NCBI GenBank assembly: GCA_002347035.1
Contig: DEAM01000005.1
Span: forward strand, 131,948-195,947
DNA length: 64,000 nucleotides
Source: Gemmatimonadales bacterium UBA2982
Lineage (GTDB): Bacteria; Gemmatimonadota; Gemmatimonadetes; Longimicrobiales; Gaopeijiaceae
Direction: 5' to 3'
Shown here piece by piece: positions 16,533 to 25,209 of this stretch. Position numbers and translations under genes: made by a program. The notes below the pieces were generated by a model, which ran no database searches, was not told the origin of the DNA, and was given only the letters and a program-made list of their open reading frames with translations. The stretch's first letter is position 1. Each line of letters opens with the position of its first letter.

Positions 16533-17626
16533 GGAGCCCTCAGAACCGCCGCAAACACCTCTTCAAGTATTTGCTCAGGAAGCTCGTGACTCCACCCGTC
16601 TCCTGGATCTACTTGTCCAATTTTCTTGAGAAGCACAACCCTCGGCTTTCCCGCACGCGCTTTCTTGTCAGACGCTAGGAACTGGATCGACTCGGCTGGA
16701 TTGAGAGTCTCGGAAGTAGGTCCCAAAAGTCGCTGAAGTGACACTTCTAAGTGTTCTCTAGTACCGGAGTCCGTCACGCCCAACCTCTCGCCGAGTTCAG
16801 CTTCAAGAACCATCCCAAGCGCGACTGCTTTACCATGACCCAACCTATAATTGGACGCTGCCTCAAGTGCATGCCCCAGGGTATGGCCGAAGTTGAGTAT
16901 CTGACGATAACCGGACTCGAGTTCGTCCTCAGAGACAACAGCAGCTTTCAATTCCACCGAGCGACAGACTGCCTCTTCTGACATCTTGGTATTGGCGTCC
17001 AGAAGTGCCCCGACAGTTTCATTAAGCTGCTCGAAATACGCCTCGTCCAAGATTGCACCATGCTTGAACGCCTCCACTAAACCTTCTGCCCGTTCTCTTT
17101 TAGGAAGTGTCACTAGAGACTGAGGGTCAGCGACCACGAGAGCTGGCGGGTGGAATGCACCCACCAGGTTTTTCCCAGCTTTTGCGTCCACCCCAGTCTT
17201 ACCCCCAACCGAAGCATCGATCATGGCTAGGTAGCTGGTAGGAACTTGCACAACCGGGACGCCCCGGAGGAAGGTCGCAGCCACGAACCCTGCAAGGTCC
17301 GTAGTGACCCCGCCGCCCACGGCTACAACGCAAGAGTCTCGACCGAAACCAGCCTCCAAAAGATCATCGGTTAGGATCGACCAAGTCTTGCGAGTCTTAA
17401 ATGCTTCCCCCGCGGGGAAAGTAAATAGAAGCGTTTCTAATCCAATAGCGCGAGTGGCTTCCAGTAGCTCCTCACCGTATAGAGGCGCCACGTTACTATC
17501 AGAGATTATCGCAAACCGATCTGCATCCACATGTTCTGTCAAAAGCTTAGGAAGCCCCTGGAGTAAACCAGTACCTATCAGAACTGGGTACCTACCATTC
17601 CTCGTGCGGACGGTTACTTCAGTCAT
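16529..17626 (-). CDS. aroB: 3-dehydroquinate synthase
   Basis: AroB converts DAHP to 3-dehydroquinate in the second step of the shikimate pathway, using NAD and a divalent metal. The 365-aa protein has FPAGEAFKTRKTW, VAVGGGVTTDLAGFVAATFLRG, PTSYLAMIDASVGGKTGVD, KNLVGAFHPP, and the metal-binding region with FNFGHTLGHALEA (here LNFGHTLGHALEA) and YRLGHGKAVALGM. It overlaps the upstream lipoprotein gene by eight bases and the downstream ligase by four. Two other shikimate genes, aroK and aroC, are at the far right end of the window. Confidence 0.97.
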   Translation of the reverse strand: MTEVTVRTRNGRYPVLIGTGLLQGLPKLLTEHVDADRFAIISDSNVAPLYGEELLEATRAIGLETLLFTFPAGEAFKTRKTWSILTDDLLEAGFGRDSCVVAVGGGVTTDLAGFVAATFLRGVPVVQVPTSYLAMIDASVGGKTGVDAKAGKNLVGAFHPPALVVADPQSLVTLPKRERAEGLVEAFKHGAILDEAYFEQLNETVGALLDANTKMSEEAVCRSVELKAAVVSEDELESGYRQILNFGHTLGHALEAASNYRLGHGKAVALGMVLEAELGERLGVTDSGTREHLEVSLQRLLGPTSETLNPAESIQFLASDKKARAGKPRVVLLKKIGQVDPGDGWSHELPEQILEEVFAAVLRAP

Positions 17627-18836
17627 GGGTCCTCGTAACGCGGGCCGTAGCTCTTACACCACCCACCGGCCCGACTCGAAGCTCTGTTGCCGGCCACCCT
17701 GCCACGTCCAGCCGTTCAAGTTCTCCCAGCTTAGGTAGGTTTACCAGCGCTGGCTCCATAGCATTTGCAAACTGATTACGTGATGCTGCGTCTTTCCAGA
17801 GAGCAAACCAGACAAGCCCTCTTTCATTATCAGCATTCTCAATGAGGACGTAACGGTCGCCTTCCCAACCTTCCGTAAGTAATCCGGTTCCAGTACCAAG
17901 GTGCTCGTCAACCATTACGCCCACTACAAGCTGGCCCAAAACATCTTCTTGAACCACTCGGGCACCGTGCACCTCTAGTTCAATCTCAATGGGCTCCTCA
18001 GCCATGCTTCTGGATAGCACCTGTTCAGTAGAAATAGGGAGCCGCTCCCCGAAGGGTGCCACACGCCCTACCTGTGACCAGAGAGACTGGACAAAGCTCA
18101 CGCCTTCAAGATAGGGGAACAGCAGTGACTCTCGAATCACCCGTGGTGAATTGGCGAGGACTGGGAACTGCGAGCGAGTCTCCTCCAGCAATTGGCGTAT
18201 CTGTGAGGAGAACTCAGAAGTCTGGCCCAAATCAACCGCCACTCCAGTTGCCCGTTCAGTCATGAATTCAAGCATCACCAGCGTTGCCTGTCCCTCGATC
18301 ACAGACTGTGCCGCAATTATCTGATCATTCCCCAACTTTCGGTCGGTGATAGAATCAAGATCAATGTGTTGATCTTGGATTGCGTGAACCAACTCGTGCA
18401 CAAGAAGCCCTTCGAGTAGCTCCTCGGGCTGATCATCCATCACGAAGAGTGCGGTAGAGTCGGGCTCATAGAACCCAGCTATTTGCTCTGTGTACAGCGA
18501 CATTAGTACAGCTCTAAGATCTAAGTCGACTGGTACTAGCCCCAGAAGCGAATAAGCATCAACCCGTGACTTAGCTTCGTCCTCCGGAAGCTCCTCATCA
18601 AGCTTGATCTTTAAGTAGTCGACTAACTGATCCCTGCTTTTTCTCTCGAGTCGTACGGGGCCTCTAAGCTCAAGTCCAGAATATTCCGCTAGGTCTGGTA
18701 GCAGTGCCGACGCAAGCTCAACTAGCCTAGGGTCAGACGAGATCACCAGATCGTCAGCTACCTCTCGGGCATTGGGCCCACAGGCAGTCAGCACGATCAG
18801 GAATGTAAACGCGTCCAGACCTCTTCGAATCTCCAC
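17619..18836 (-). CDS. HExxH metalloprotease-like lipoprotein
   Basis: I do not recognise a named family. The 405-aa protein starts with GTG and has a short signal ending in the lipobox LTAC (C19). Around residues 144-158 it has LVHELVHAIQDQH, giving the zinc motif H147-E148-x-x-H151, and 30 residues later SVIEGQAT with Glu181, which fits the third ligand of a gluzincin peptidase. The preceding segment EQIAGFYEPDSTALFVMDD is typical of proteins with such catalytic helices. It would sit on the outer side of the inner or outer membrane. It lies between a cupin gene (TAGTG junction) and aroB in one reverse-strand run. Substrate unknown. Confidence 0.75.
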   Translation of the reverse strand: MEIRRGLDAFTFLIVLTACGPNAREVADDLVISSDPRLVELASALLPDLAEYSGLELRGPVRLERKSRDQLVDYLKIKLDEELPEDEAKSRVDAYSLLGLVPVDLDLRAVLMSLYTEQIAGFYEPDSTALFVMDDQPEELLEGLLVHELVHAIQDQHIDLDSITDRKLGNDQIIAAQSVIEGQATLVMLEFMTERATGVAVDLGQTSEFSSQIRQLLEETRSQFPVLANSPRVIRESLLFPYLEGVSFVQSLWSQVGRVAPFGERLPISTEQVLSRSMAEEPIEIELEVHGARVVQEDVLGQLVVGVMVDEHLGTGTGLLTEGWEGDRYVLIENADNERGLVWFALWKDAASRNQFANAMEPALVNLPKLGELERLDVAGWPATELRVGPVGGVRATARVTRTHD

Positions 18837-19201
18837 TAATCGAGCGATGGAACCCTGCCGTAGCGGTCGCGAAAACGGACTACGTCGTCTAGATGCGATG
18901 TCGATGCCTCTAGGACATCGACATCAGTGACCGCTTGCATGAAGTGCACAGTCTTAGGCCGGATCCTATAAGAGTCGCCTTCCTCAAAAGGCACGGGTTC
19001 TAGATCGTCGGGCGAAAGACCGACCTGCAAGATAAGCTGGCCACTTAACAGGTGCAGAGTTTCATCCTTCTGTTCATGCATCTGAACTGATAGCGCCTCA
19101 CCAGCATTCACGTGCAATATCTTGGCAACATAGAGTTCCGTTTCGGCCCAGATCAGCTCATATCCCCAGGGTTTTTCAACCCTCCTAGGTCGAATTGTCA
19201 T
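18836..19201 (-). CDS. Small cupin protein, phosphomannose isomerase type II-like
   Basis: This 121-aa single-domain cupin has the conserved core EKPWGYELIWAETELYVAKIL, seen as EKPWGYELIW and ELYVAKIL, followed by metal-site motif 1 (SVQMHEQKDETLHLLSG) and motif 2 (YRIRPKTVHFMQA). This resembles the C-terminal isomerase domain of mannose-1-phosphate guanylyltransferase/phosphomannose isomerase, and small stand-alone cupins acting on sugars. The C-terminus DDVVRFRDRYGR is also typical of that group. Exact substrate is uncertain. It is the first gene of a four-gene reverse run ending in the acyl-CoA ligase homologue. Confidence 0.75.
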   Translation of the reverse strand: MTIRPRRVEKPWGYELIWAETELYVAKILHVNAGEALSVQMHEQKDETLHLLSGQLILQVGLSPDDLEPVPFEEGDSYRIRPKTVHFMQAVTDVDVLEASTSHLDDVVRFRDRYGRVPSLD

Positions 19202-19300
19202 GCCGGAGCTTCGCCAGGCAGCCCACCTCGGTCAAGAATGTCTTGAGTACCTGGGAGCAATTAGGCTAGCTTGATCGGGCGGCGATCTATGGCACCCCGC

Positions 19301-19329
19301 TTGCATCAGCTCGCATTAAGTGTTCTAAC
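19301..19329 (+). promoter_or_regulatory. Probable sigma70 promoter of the PBP1A operon
   Basis: TTGCAT (19301-19306), a 17-base spacer and TCTAAC (19324-19329) form a reasonable -35/-10 pair, placing a start near 19336. The PBP1A ATG is at 19345, so the leader would be very short and the ribosome site weak. An alternative is that translation starts further downstream. Confidence 0.45.
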
Positions 19330-19344
19330 ACGGATCCGTAGCCG

Positions 19345-21564
19345 ATGTATAAAAAGACACCAGAGAGCAGCGACTACCGACAAGAAGACCGAGTCGAAGG
19401 CACATCCGCTAGGTATTCGCGATCCCAGAAATATCTCCTATGTGCGACGTTCTTGCTCGCACTACTACTTGGTGGAGCTTGGGGGACTTGGCAAAATCTC
19501 TGTAATGGGGATACCTGCCCATCTGTCGCACAGGTCCGGACCTTTGAGCACGAACAGACAAGTAAGGTTTTCGCTCATGATGGCCAGCAGATCACAGAGT
19601 TTGGCTTCGAGCGGAGGATTCCGGTCTCGATTCTTACCGTACCCGAGTATGTGAAGGAAGCCGTAGTCGCAATTGAAGACAAAAGGTTCTACGAACACAG
19701 CGGATTCGATCCCTTAGGCATAGCGAGAGCAATTTACGGGGTAGTCACGTTTCAAAGTGGCACGCTGGGTGGCGGCAGTACGATCACGCAACAACTGGCC
19801 CGCAACATGTTTGATCAGATCGGCTTCGAGCGTCGAATCATCCACAAACTAATCGTGCGCAAGCTTAAGGAAGTTCAGGTCGCCCTCGAACTGGAGAGAT
19901 CCTACACGAAAGATCAGATCCTCGAGCGGTATTTGAATGAGATCTATATGGGTGGTGGTTACGGGTTCCAATTCGCTTCACAAAGATACTTTGGCAAGAA
20001 TGTGATTGACCTAAATATCACTGAAGCAGCCCTACTAGCCGCCATACTCAATCGACCCGGGCGTTATGACCCTTTCCGTTACCCGGAACGCGCAAAGGAA
20101 CGCAGGGACTTAGTCCTGCATGTTATGGGAGATCAGGGCTATTTGGCCCAAGAAGAAGTTGAACATTGGGTAGACTCCCCCCTGCCAGAACGAGAACCTC
20201 TCCGGGAAATACCAACTACGGCGCCCTATTTCGAGGAGTGGGTGCGGCAGATTCTAGACGACAGATTCGGAGCTGAACTGTACTCCGGAGGATACCAAGT
20301 ATACACAACTTTAGATATCGAAATGCAGCACGCAGCAGAAGCGGCCATGAAACTAGGCTGGGCGGCGGTCGAGGCAGATTCTGTGAACTTTTTCCATCCG
20401 CGTTACGAAGATTTTGATACCGTAAGTGCTTTTCCAGGTCAAACTCCGTACCTCCAAGGTGCATTTATTGCTCTAGACCCAGTTACCGGCCACGTCAAAG
20501 CACTAATCGGTGGACGTAACTACGCTCAATCAAAGTTTGACAGGGCACGACAGGCTCGAAGACAAGCAGGTTCTTCATTCAAGCCATTCGTTTATACCGC
20601 CGCAATTTCTTCAGGAATTCCAGCGTCGAGGGTCTTGGTAGACGGGCCGGTCGTACTTCCACAACTGACAGGTCATGATTGGCGCCCAGCAAACTTCGGT
20701 GAGGAATTCCAGGGGCCCATGACACTCCGGGAGGGGCTTTATAGATCGATCAATATGATCGCTATTAAGCTAGGCTGGGAAGAAGTTGGAATTGAGACAG
20801 TGGCTCAAACAGCTCGGCGGATGGGAATTCAGACCGAAATTGAGCGCTTCCCTTCAACAACCATCGGTGCTGCCGAGGTAATCCCACTTGAAATTGCAGA
20901 GGCTTACTCAGCATTCCCCAATATGGGAACTAAAGTCCGCCCATTCCCAATCCTACGCGTTGAAGATGCCGCTGGGAACTCACTATGGGAGCCTCAGCCG
21001 GAGCGTACTCAGGTCCTTGATAGTCTAGCCGCGCGCATCATGGTTTCGATGCTGGAGGATGTTGTAATCCGGGGGACTGGATACACAGCTATCCGAATCC
21101 GAGCAGGACTCCCCTTTACCATTCCGGCTGCTGGTAAAACCGGCACTACGAATGACGGTACTGATGTCTGGTTCAACGGCTTCACCCCCACTCTCCAAGC
21201 AACTGCATGGTTTGGAATGGACTCACCAACCCCAATCTACGACCTGGATCTGGCCCGACTTCAGGCGACTGGAGCGGCAATCCCCGCACCAGTTTGGGGC
21301 GAATTTATGAGACGAGTATACGCTGGAGTATCGGCTGATGAAGAGGAAGGCCTCGAGGAGACGCCTCCAATTCTGCCGACTCCTGAGCACTGGGGTTCCT
21401 ATCCTGGCCTAAATGCAGTGCTTGTTGATCGGAGGACGGGAAACCTTGCATCACGCTGGTGTCCGGAAGAGGACCAGTACCTTGAATACTACGTTCCAGG
21501 CACGGAACCAACAGAACTCTGTGACCGCTCCAATCGTCGTTTCAGAATTCCGCAATTGAGGTAG
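19345..21564 (+). CDS. Bifunctional penicillin-binding protein 1A
   Basis: This 739-aa class A PBP polymerises glycan strands and cross-links them. An N-terminal cytoplasmic tail and one membrane anchor (LLCATFLLALLLGGAWGTW, about 31-49) are followed by a GT51 glycosyltransferase with EDKRFYEHSGFD (catalytic Glu), GGGSTITQQLARNMF and the KLKEVQVALELE region. The transpeptidase domain has SSFKPFVYTAA (nucleophile in SxxK), SIN in YRSINMIAIK and KTGTTNDGTDVWF. The C-terminal extension WCPEEDQ resembles the Cys-containing tail in other class A PBPs. It leads a forward operon with a V4R protein, ruvX, mltG and thiE. MltG is a known functional partner in controlling glycan length. Confidence 0.95.
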   Translation: MYKKTPESSDYRQEDRVEGTSARYSRSQKYLLCATFLLALLLGGAWGTWQNLCNGDTCPSVAQVRTFEHEQTSKVFAHDGQQITEFGFERRIPVSILTVPEYVKEAVVAIEDKRFYEHSGFDPLGIARAIYGVVTFQSGTLGGGSTITQQLARNMFDQIGFERRIIHKLIVRKLKEVQVALELERSYTKDQILERYLNEIYMGGGYGFQFASQRYFGKNVIDLNITEAALLAAILNRPGRYDPFRYPERAKERRDLVLHVMGDQGYLAQEEVEHWVDSPLPEREPLREIPTTAPYFEEWVRQILDDRFGAELYSGGYQVYTTLDIEMQHAAEAAMKLGWAAVEADSVNFFHPRYEDFDTVSAFPGQTPYLQGAFIALDPVTGHVKALIGGRNYAQSKFDRARQARRQAGSSFKPFVYTAAISSGIPASRVLVDGPVVLPQLTGHDWRPANFGEEFQGPMTLREGLYRSINMIAIKLGWEEVGIETVAQTARRMGIQTEIERFPSTTIGAAEVIPLEIAEAYSAFPNMGTKVRPFPILRVEDAAGNSLWEPQPERTQVLDSLAARIMVSMLEDVVIRGTGYTAIRIRAGLPFTIPAAGKTGTTNDGTDVWFNGFTPTLQATAWFGMDSPTPIYDLDLARLQATGAAIPAPVWGEFMRRVYAGVSADEEEGLEETPPILPTPEHWGSYPGLNAVLVDRRTGNLASRWCPEEDQYLEYYVPGTEPTELCDRSNRRFRIPQLR

Positions 21565-21696
21565 TTACAGTTATCTTCAGCGATTCATCACTATTAACAA
21601 TCGTTGAAATTCCCCATCCCCTGCGGTGCTAGAAGGCTCTGCCCTTTTGTACTTATATTAGCAGGCCCATCCCCTGGGATATCGGGCAGGAGGACG

Positions 21697-22245
21697 ATGA
21701 ATACGAAGGCTGAAGTTCCGCGGGAGATCGCGGTTCCGGTCTCTGTTTTCAGAGTTCTCATGGCTGAACTGGAGAAGACGGCTGGCACGCTTCCAACCGT
21801 CCATGCTCTTCATCAAGCTGGCTACCAGGCTGGTGCGACAGCAGCTCCAGGTCTAGTGATAAAAGACGAGAAGGATGAGACAATGATGGAGATGGAGGAA
21901 AGTGCTTTCTGGAATAAGCTCACAGAGTTCTTTCAAGAGCGCGGTTGGGGTACCCTTATACATCGCTCTCCTAGCTCAGCAGTGGGTATACTGTGCAGCT
22001 CTAATTGGGCTGAGGCCTCAATTGATTCAAATGACCCAACCGCAAGCTGTTTTTTCAGTACCGGCTTTTTCTCTGGACTTTTGTCTGAGCTTGCGGGCAG
22101 TCCTATTGCGGTGCTTGAGATAGAGTGCCGCACGCGGGGAGAGGACGCTTGTGAGTTCGCTTTTGGGTCGGAAGGCGCCATCCATAGGCTCTATCGCCGT
22201 CTGCTCGAAGGAGTCGATTTGGATGGTGCACTCACTGCACTCTGA
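21697..22245 (+). CDS. V4R (4VR) domain small-molecule-binding protein
   Basis: This 182-aa protein has the V4R signature: a C-terminal VLEIECRTRGEDACEFAFGS, matching the family's E-x-C...G-x-x-C-x-F pattern, read here as EIECRTRGEDACEFAFG, and a preceding hydrophobic beta/helix core (STGFFSGLLSELAG). V4R domains bind small hydrophobic ligands or metals and occur in BchJ, bacterial regulators and TRAPP subunits. I chose ATG 21697, which has an AGGAGG site five to six bases upstream, over 21604, which would prepend unrelated sequence. It has no DNA-binding domain, so it is a stand-alone sensor or carrier. The role within a cell-wall/ruvX operon is unknown. Confidence 0.8.
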   Translation: MNTKAEVPREIAVPVSVFRVLMAELEKTAGTLPTVHALHQAGYQAGATAAPGLVIKDEKDETMMEMEESAFWNKLTEFFQERGWGTLIHRSPSSAVGILCSSNWAEASIDSNDPTASCFFSTGFFSGLLSELAGSPIAVLEIECRTRGEDACEFAFGSEGAIHRLYRRLLEGVDLDGALTAL

Positions 22246-22259
22246 CCTCAGATCCACTG

Positions 22260-22688
22260 ATGCGTGCCCTAGGTATCGACTTCGGCCTTAAGAGGGTCGG
22301 CCTCGCTGTGAGTGACCCTACTGGCACAGTAGCTACCCCTCTGGAAACCATTAGACGCCGTGCGGGCAAGCGCCCTCCAATAGCAAAGCTAGAACGTATC
22401 AGTCGTGAGCTGGGGGTGGACCACCTAGTCGTAGGCCTACCACTAAATCTCAAGGGCCGCGAAACCGATTGGTGCACTTCGGTCCGCAGAGTTGGCGAGA
22501 ACCTCGCCAACCGTCTAGGAGTCCCTGTCTATTTTGTAGATGAGCGCCTGACATCCGTGCGTGCAGAACGCACGATCAGGTCGATTGGCCTCAAGAAACA
22601 AGATCGAGAACAAAAAGAGCGTATCGATGCTGCGGCAGCTCAGCTGATCCTTCAAGCTTGGCTCGATGAGCCGAAGGTCGCTCGGTGA
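22260..22688 (+). CDS. ruvX: YqgF/RuvX family RNase H-fold nuclease
   Basis: This 142-aa RNase H-like protein is the widely conserved YqgF family, implicated in 16S rRNA 5-prime maturation and annotated as a putative Holliday junction resolvase. The conserved acidic motifs are present: ALGIDFGLKRVGLAVSD, DHLVVGLPLNLKG, VDERLTSVRAERT and KERIDAAAAQLILQAWLD. The usual length of about 140 aa matches. It is 14 bp after the V4R gene and overlaps the mltG GTG by four bases. The ruvX-mltG pairing is common in bacteria. Confidence 0.95.
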   Translation: MRALGIDFGLKRVGLAVSDPTGTVATPLETIRRRAGKRPPIAKLERISRELGVDHLVVGLPLNLKGRETDWCTSVRRVGENLANRLGVPVYFVDERLTSVRAERTIRSIGLKKQDREQKERIDAAAAQLILQAWLDEPKVAR

Positions 22689-23683
22689 GTCAAAAACAGC
22701 AGTGGACTACAGTCGCTACTTTGATCGCGGTTCCGGTCGTCTTCTGGCTACTAACAAGACCAGTCGACAATGTCCTCCAATATGAACAACCCTCAGTGCA
22801 AATTACTGTGGCGGATGGAGCCACACTATCAGAAGTGGCTGACTCACTCTTCGCTCGCAGAGTGATAAATAGCCGTTTCTTCTTTGAGGTTTATGTGCGG
22901 GCTCAGCGCGAGGATAGGAGAATCAAAGCTGGCCGCTATCAAATGAATGTGGGAAGATCATGGGCCTCCACCATACGGCAGCTTACTCGTGGTGAGGTAA
23001 TGACAGAAATAGTCACGATTCCCGAAGGATTTCGTCTCAGCCAGATAGCTCCCCGTATTGCTCGACTGAGTCGAGAATCGATAGCCGACGTTACTTCTCT
23101 TCTCGCCTCACCCGGCCTGGGGGAACAACTGGGTGTCCCCGGACCAGGTGCAGAAGGATATCTCTTTCCCGACACCTATCGCTTTGCCGAGGGCGTGCCG
23201 GTTGTCCGAATTCTTAGCGCTATGGTTGAGCGATATCATGCTACGTGGACACCCGAACGACGAACGCGACTTTCGGATCTGGGCATGACAGAGCGAGAAC
23301 TCGTCACTCTGGCCTCGATCATTCAAGCTGAAGCTCGGCTAGAGCAGGAAATGCCTCATATTTCAGGCGTATTCCATAATCGACTGGAACGCGGATGGTT
23401 ACTGCAAGCTGACCCCACTGTAACGTATGCACTTGGCGGCCACCGGGAACGACTACTCTTCGCAGCGATAGATTCTGTAGCGGATAGCCCATACAACACT
23501 TACAGGCGGCGCGGTTTACCCCCCGGTCCGATCGGTGCCCCCGGAGAAGCCGCAATCGATGCAGCACTAAATCCGGTCAGGGAGTACATGTACTTTGTTG
23601 CTCGTCCTGACGGGTCCCACATTTTCACGCGGTCGCTCGCTGAGCACAATCAAGCTCAGAGGGAAGCAGCGAGAGGACGGTAG
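22685..23683 (+). CDS. mltG: Endolytic murein transglycosylase
   Basis: MltG cuts nascent glycan strands near the membrane and so sets their length. The 332-aa protein has an N-terminal membrane segment (TVATLIAVPVVFWLLT), a LysM-like region (VADGATLSEVADSLFARRVI) and the YceG catalytic domain with GAEGYLFPDTYRF, ASIIQAEAR (catalytic Glu in QAEA), GVFHNRLERG, LLQADPTVTYALG and YRRRGLPPGPIGAPGEAAI. It starts with GTG overlapping the ruvX stop. Placement downstream of PBP1A puts a glycan polymerase and its terminator in one transcript. Confidence 0.95.
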   Translation: MSQKQQWTTVATLIAVPVVFWLLTRPVDNVLQYEQPSVQITVADGATLSEVADSLFARRVINSRFFFEVYVRAQREDRRIKAGRYQMNVGRSWASTIRQLTRGEVMTEIVTIPEGFRLSQIAPRIARLSRESIADVTSLLASPGLGEQLGVPGPGAEGYLFPDTYRFAEGVPVVRILSAMVERYHATWTPERRTRLSDLGMTERELVTLASIIQAEARLEQEMPHISGVFHNRLERGWLLQADPTVTYALGGHRERLLFAAIDSVADSPYNTYRRRGLPPGPIGAPGEAAIDAALNPVREYMYFVARPDGSHIFTRSLAEHNQAQREAARGR

Positions 23684-23692
23684 ATCAAGATA

Positions 23693-24340
23693 TTGTCTGG
23701 TAATCTCCAGCACCGTCTTCGCCTAATCGTTATCACCGACCAGGAGCTTGCCCGGCCACGGTCAATTTTAGAAATCGTGGGAGACGCACTAGAAGCTGGA
23801 GCTCACGCAGTTCAGCTTCGCGATAAGACTGCTTCGGCCAGAGATCTCCAAGATGTAGGCTCCAAACTGTTGCTGCTGACTAGGGCTGCCGGCGCCCTAC
23901 TGTTTATCAATGACCGCCTCGATGTGGCATTAGCCATCGGTGCTGATGGAGTGCACTTGGGCCCGGAAGACATCCCGGTTTCAGAGGCCAGGAAAGCCGT
24001 TCCAAATAGCTTTCTGATCGGGACATCAACGGACAACCCTCAAGAGGCTGCTCAATTCCAGCGTGACGGAGCAGATTACATCGGTTGTGGTACCGTATAT
24101 CCAACAAAGACCAAGTCCGATGCGGGACAAATCATTGGCCTGTCCGGGCTAGACCACGTAGCTCGATCTGTAGATGTGCCCGTGATCGGAATCGGAGGAA
24201 TTAATGTCGAGCGGTCAGCAGAGGTCTCAACCACTTGTGCAAGTGGCATAGCGGTGATCAGCACGGTGATGCAAGCTTCCAACATTAGTGAAACTATCTC
24301 CAGCCTTCTCGCACCCTGGGCGGAAAGCGACTGCGGCTAA
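23693..24340 (+). CDS. thiE: Thiamine-phosphate synthase
   Basis: ThiE joins HMP pyrophosphate and the thiazole phosphate to give thiamine phosphate. The 215-aa TIM-barrel protein shows VQLRDKTASARDL (pyrophosphate/pyrimidine site), LFINDRLDVALAIGADGVHLG, IGTSTDNPQEA, YIGCGTVYPTKTK and PVIGIGGI. The start is TTG 23693; no better in-frame ATG precedes the conserved LIVITDQE strand, and the ribosome site is weak. It overlaps the end of the convergent PHP gene by four bases. The partner kinase gene thiD is at 37409. No TPP riboswitch motif was seen near either gene. Confidence 0.93.
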   Translation: MSGNLQHRLRLIVITDQELARPRSILEIVGDALEAGAHAVQLRDKTASARDLQDVGSKLLLLTRAAGALLFINDRLDVALAIGADGVHLGPEDIPVSEARKAVPNSFLIGTSTDNPQEAAQFQRDGADYIGCGTVYPTKTKSDAGQIIGLSGLDHVARSVDVPVIGIGGINVERSAEVSTTCASGIAVISTVMQASNISETISSLLAPWAESDCG

Positions 24341-25155
24341 ATGCCTCCAAGTGTGAGTAGGTCTTGTACCTCTTCACCTGATACATAAAAGTCTCCTAAA
24401 GAAGTCCCTTGGTCTGGGTTATGCCAATCCGAGCCACCACTCATCACCAATCCAGCCGACCGACAAATCTCCTCATAACGGGGAATGTGAGCCTGCCAAT
24501 GCCGAGGACGGTACACTTCCAGGCCCCGAAGGCCTGCCTCCAACAAGTCAGGCAGAAGGGTGTCAATTAGGTCGGTCGGAGGGTGGGCCCAGATCGGTAC
24601 ACCGCCACTCACCAAAACCAAGTCAACCGCATCCATGGGAGAGAGAAGCTGAGTGGGAACGAACCCCGGCCCATTATCCCCAATCAGTGTATTAAATGCC
24701 TCAGTAACAGATGACACATATCCAGCCTTTACAAGAGCCTTAGCCAGGTGCGGCCGCCCAAGCATGACCCGGTCAGGTCCCGCCTGCTCTTCCACCGCTG
24801 CAAAGCTTACGTTGACCCCTTGTTCTAGTAGTAGGTCCAGTATTTCACGCATACGTTCCTCGCGCCTGTTAACGGCCCGTCCTGAATGGGCAATGAGGGC
24901 CGGAGCCTCCGGATCGATAAAGTAACCCAGGACATGCACCGAACGACGCGCGTGCGAAGAACTAACTTCTACTGCGGGTATGACCTGGACGTTCAGCTCT
25001 CGGCTGGCACTCGCCGCTGCTCCAAAACCTGCGCTTGTATCGTGGTCGGTAAGAGCCAGGACATCTAATCCTCCTTCTGCCGCCCCACGCACAACGGCCT
25101 CGGGCGACCAGGAGCCGTCCGAGGCTGTGCTATGTACGTGCAGATCTAAGCGCAA
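24337..25155 (-). CDS. PHP-domain phosphoesterase, RnaAM/YciV-like
   Basis: This 272-aa protein has the PHP metal-binding motifs LDLHVHSTASDG, LALTDHDT, VIPAVEVSS, VHVLGYFID, VPIWAHP and GGSDWHNPD. These match the TrpH/YciV family; E. coli RNase AM is a 5-prime to 3-prime exonuclease acting on short RNAs and nucleotides, and other members release phosphate from nucleotides. A trimetal site of His and Asp residues is complete. It follows atpC on the same strand after 54 bp and may be transcribed with the ATP synthase operon. Exact substrate is not certain. Confidence 0.88.
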   Translation of the reverse strand: MRLDLHVHSTASDGSWSPEAVVRGAAEGGLDVLALTDHDTSAGFGAAASASRELNVQVIPAVEVSSSHARRSVHVLGYFIDPEAPALIAHSGRAVNRREERMREILDLLLEQGVNVSFAAVEEQAGPDRVMLGRPHLAKALVKAGYVSSVTEAFNTLIGDNGPGFVPTQLLSPMDAVDLVLVSGGVPIWAHPPTDLIDTLLPDLLEAGLRGLEVYRPRHWQAHIPRYEEICRSAGLVMSGGSDWHNPDQGTSLGDFYVSGEEVQDLLTLGGI

Positions 25156-25209
25156 GAGCGCTCCTAGGTTTCAGCATCCTCTGCCAAACATCGCATTCGT
25201 TGCCGCTGC

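Noticed and set aside
23684..23700. TPP riboswitch for thiE
   Set aside because: No room before the gene and no conserved thi-box elements; the same holds before thiD.
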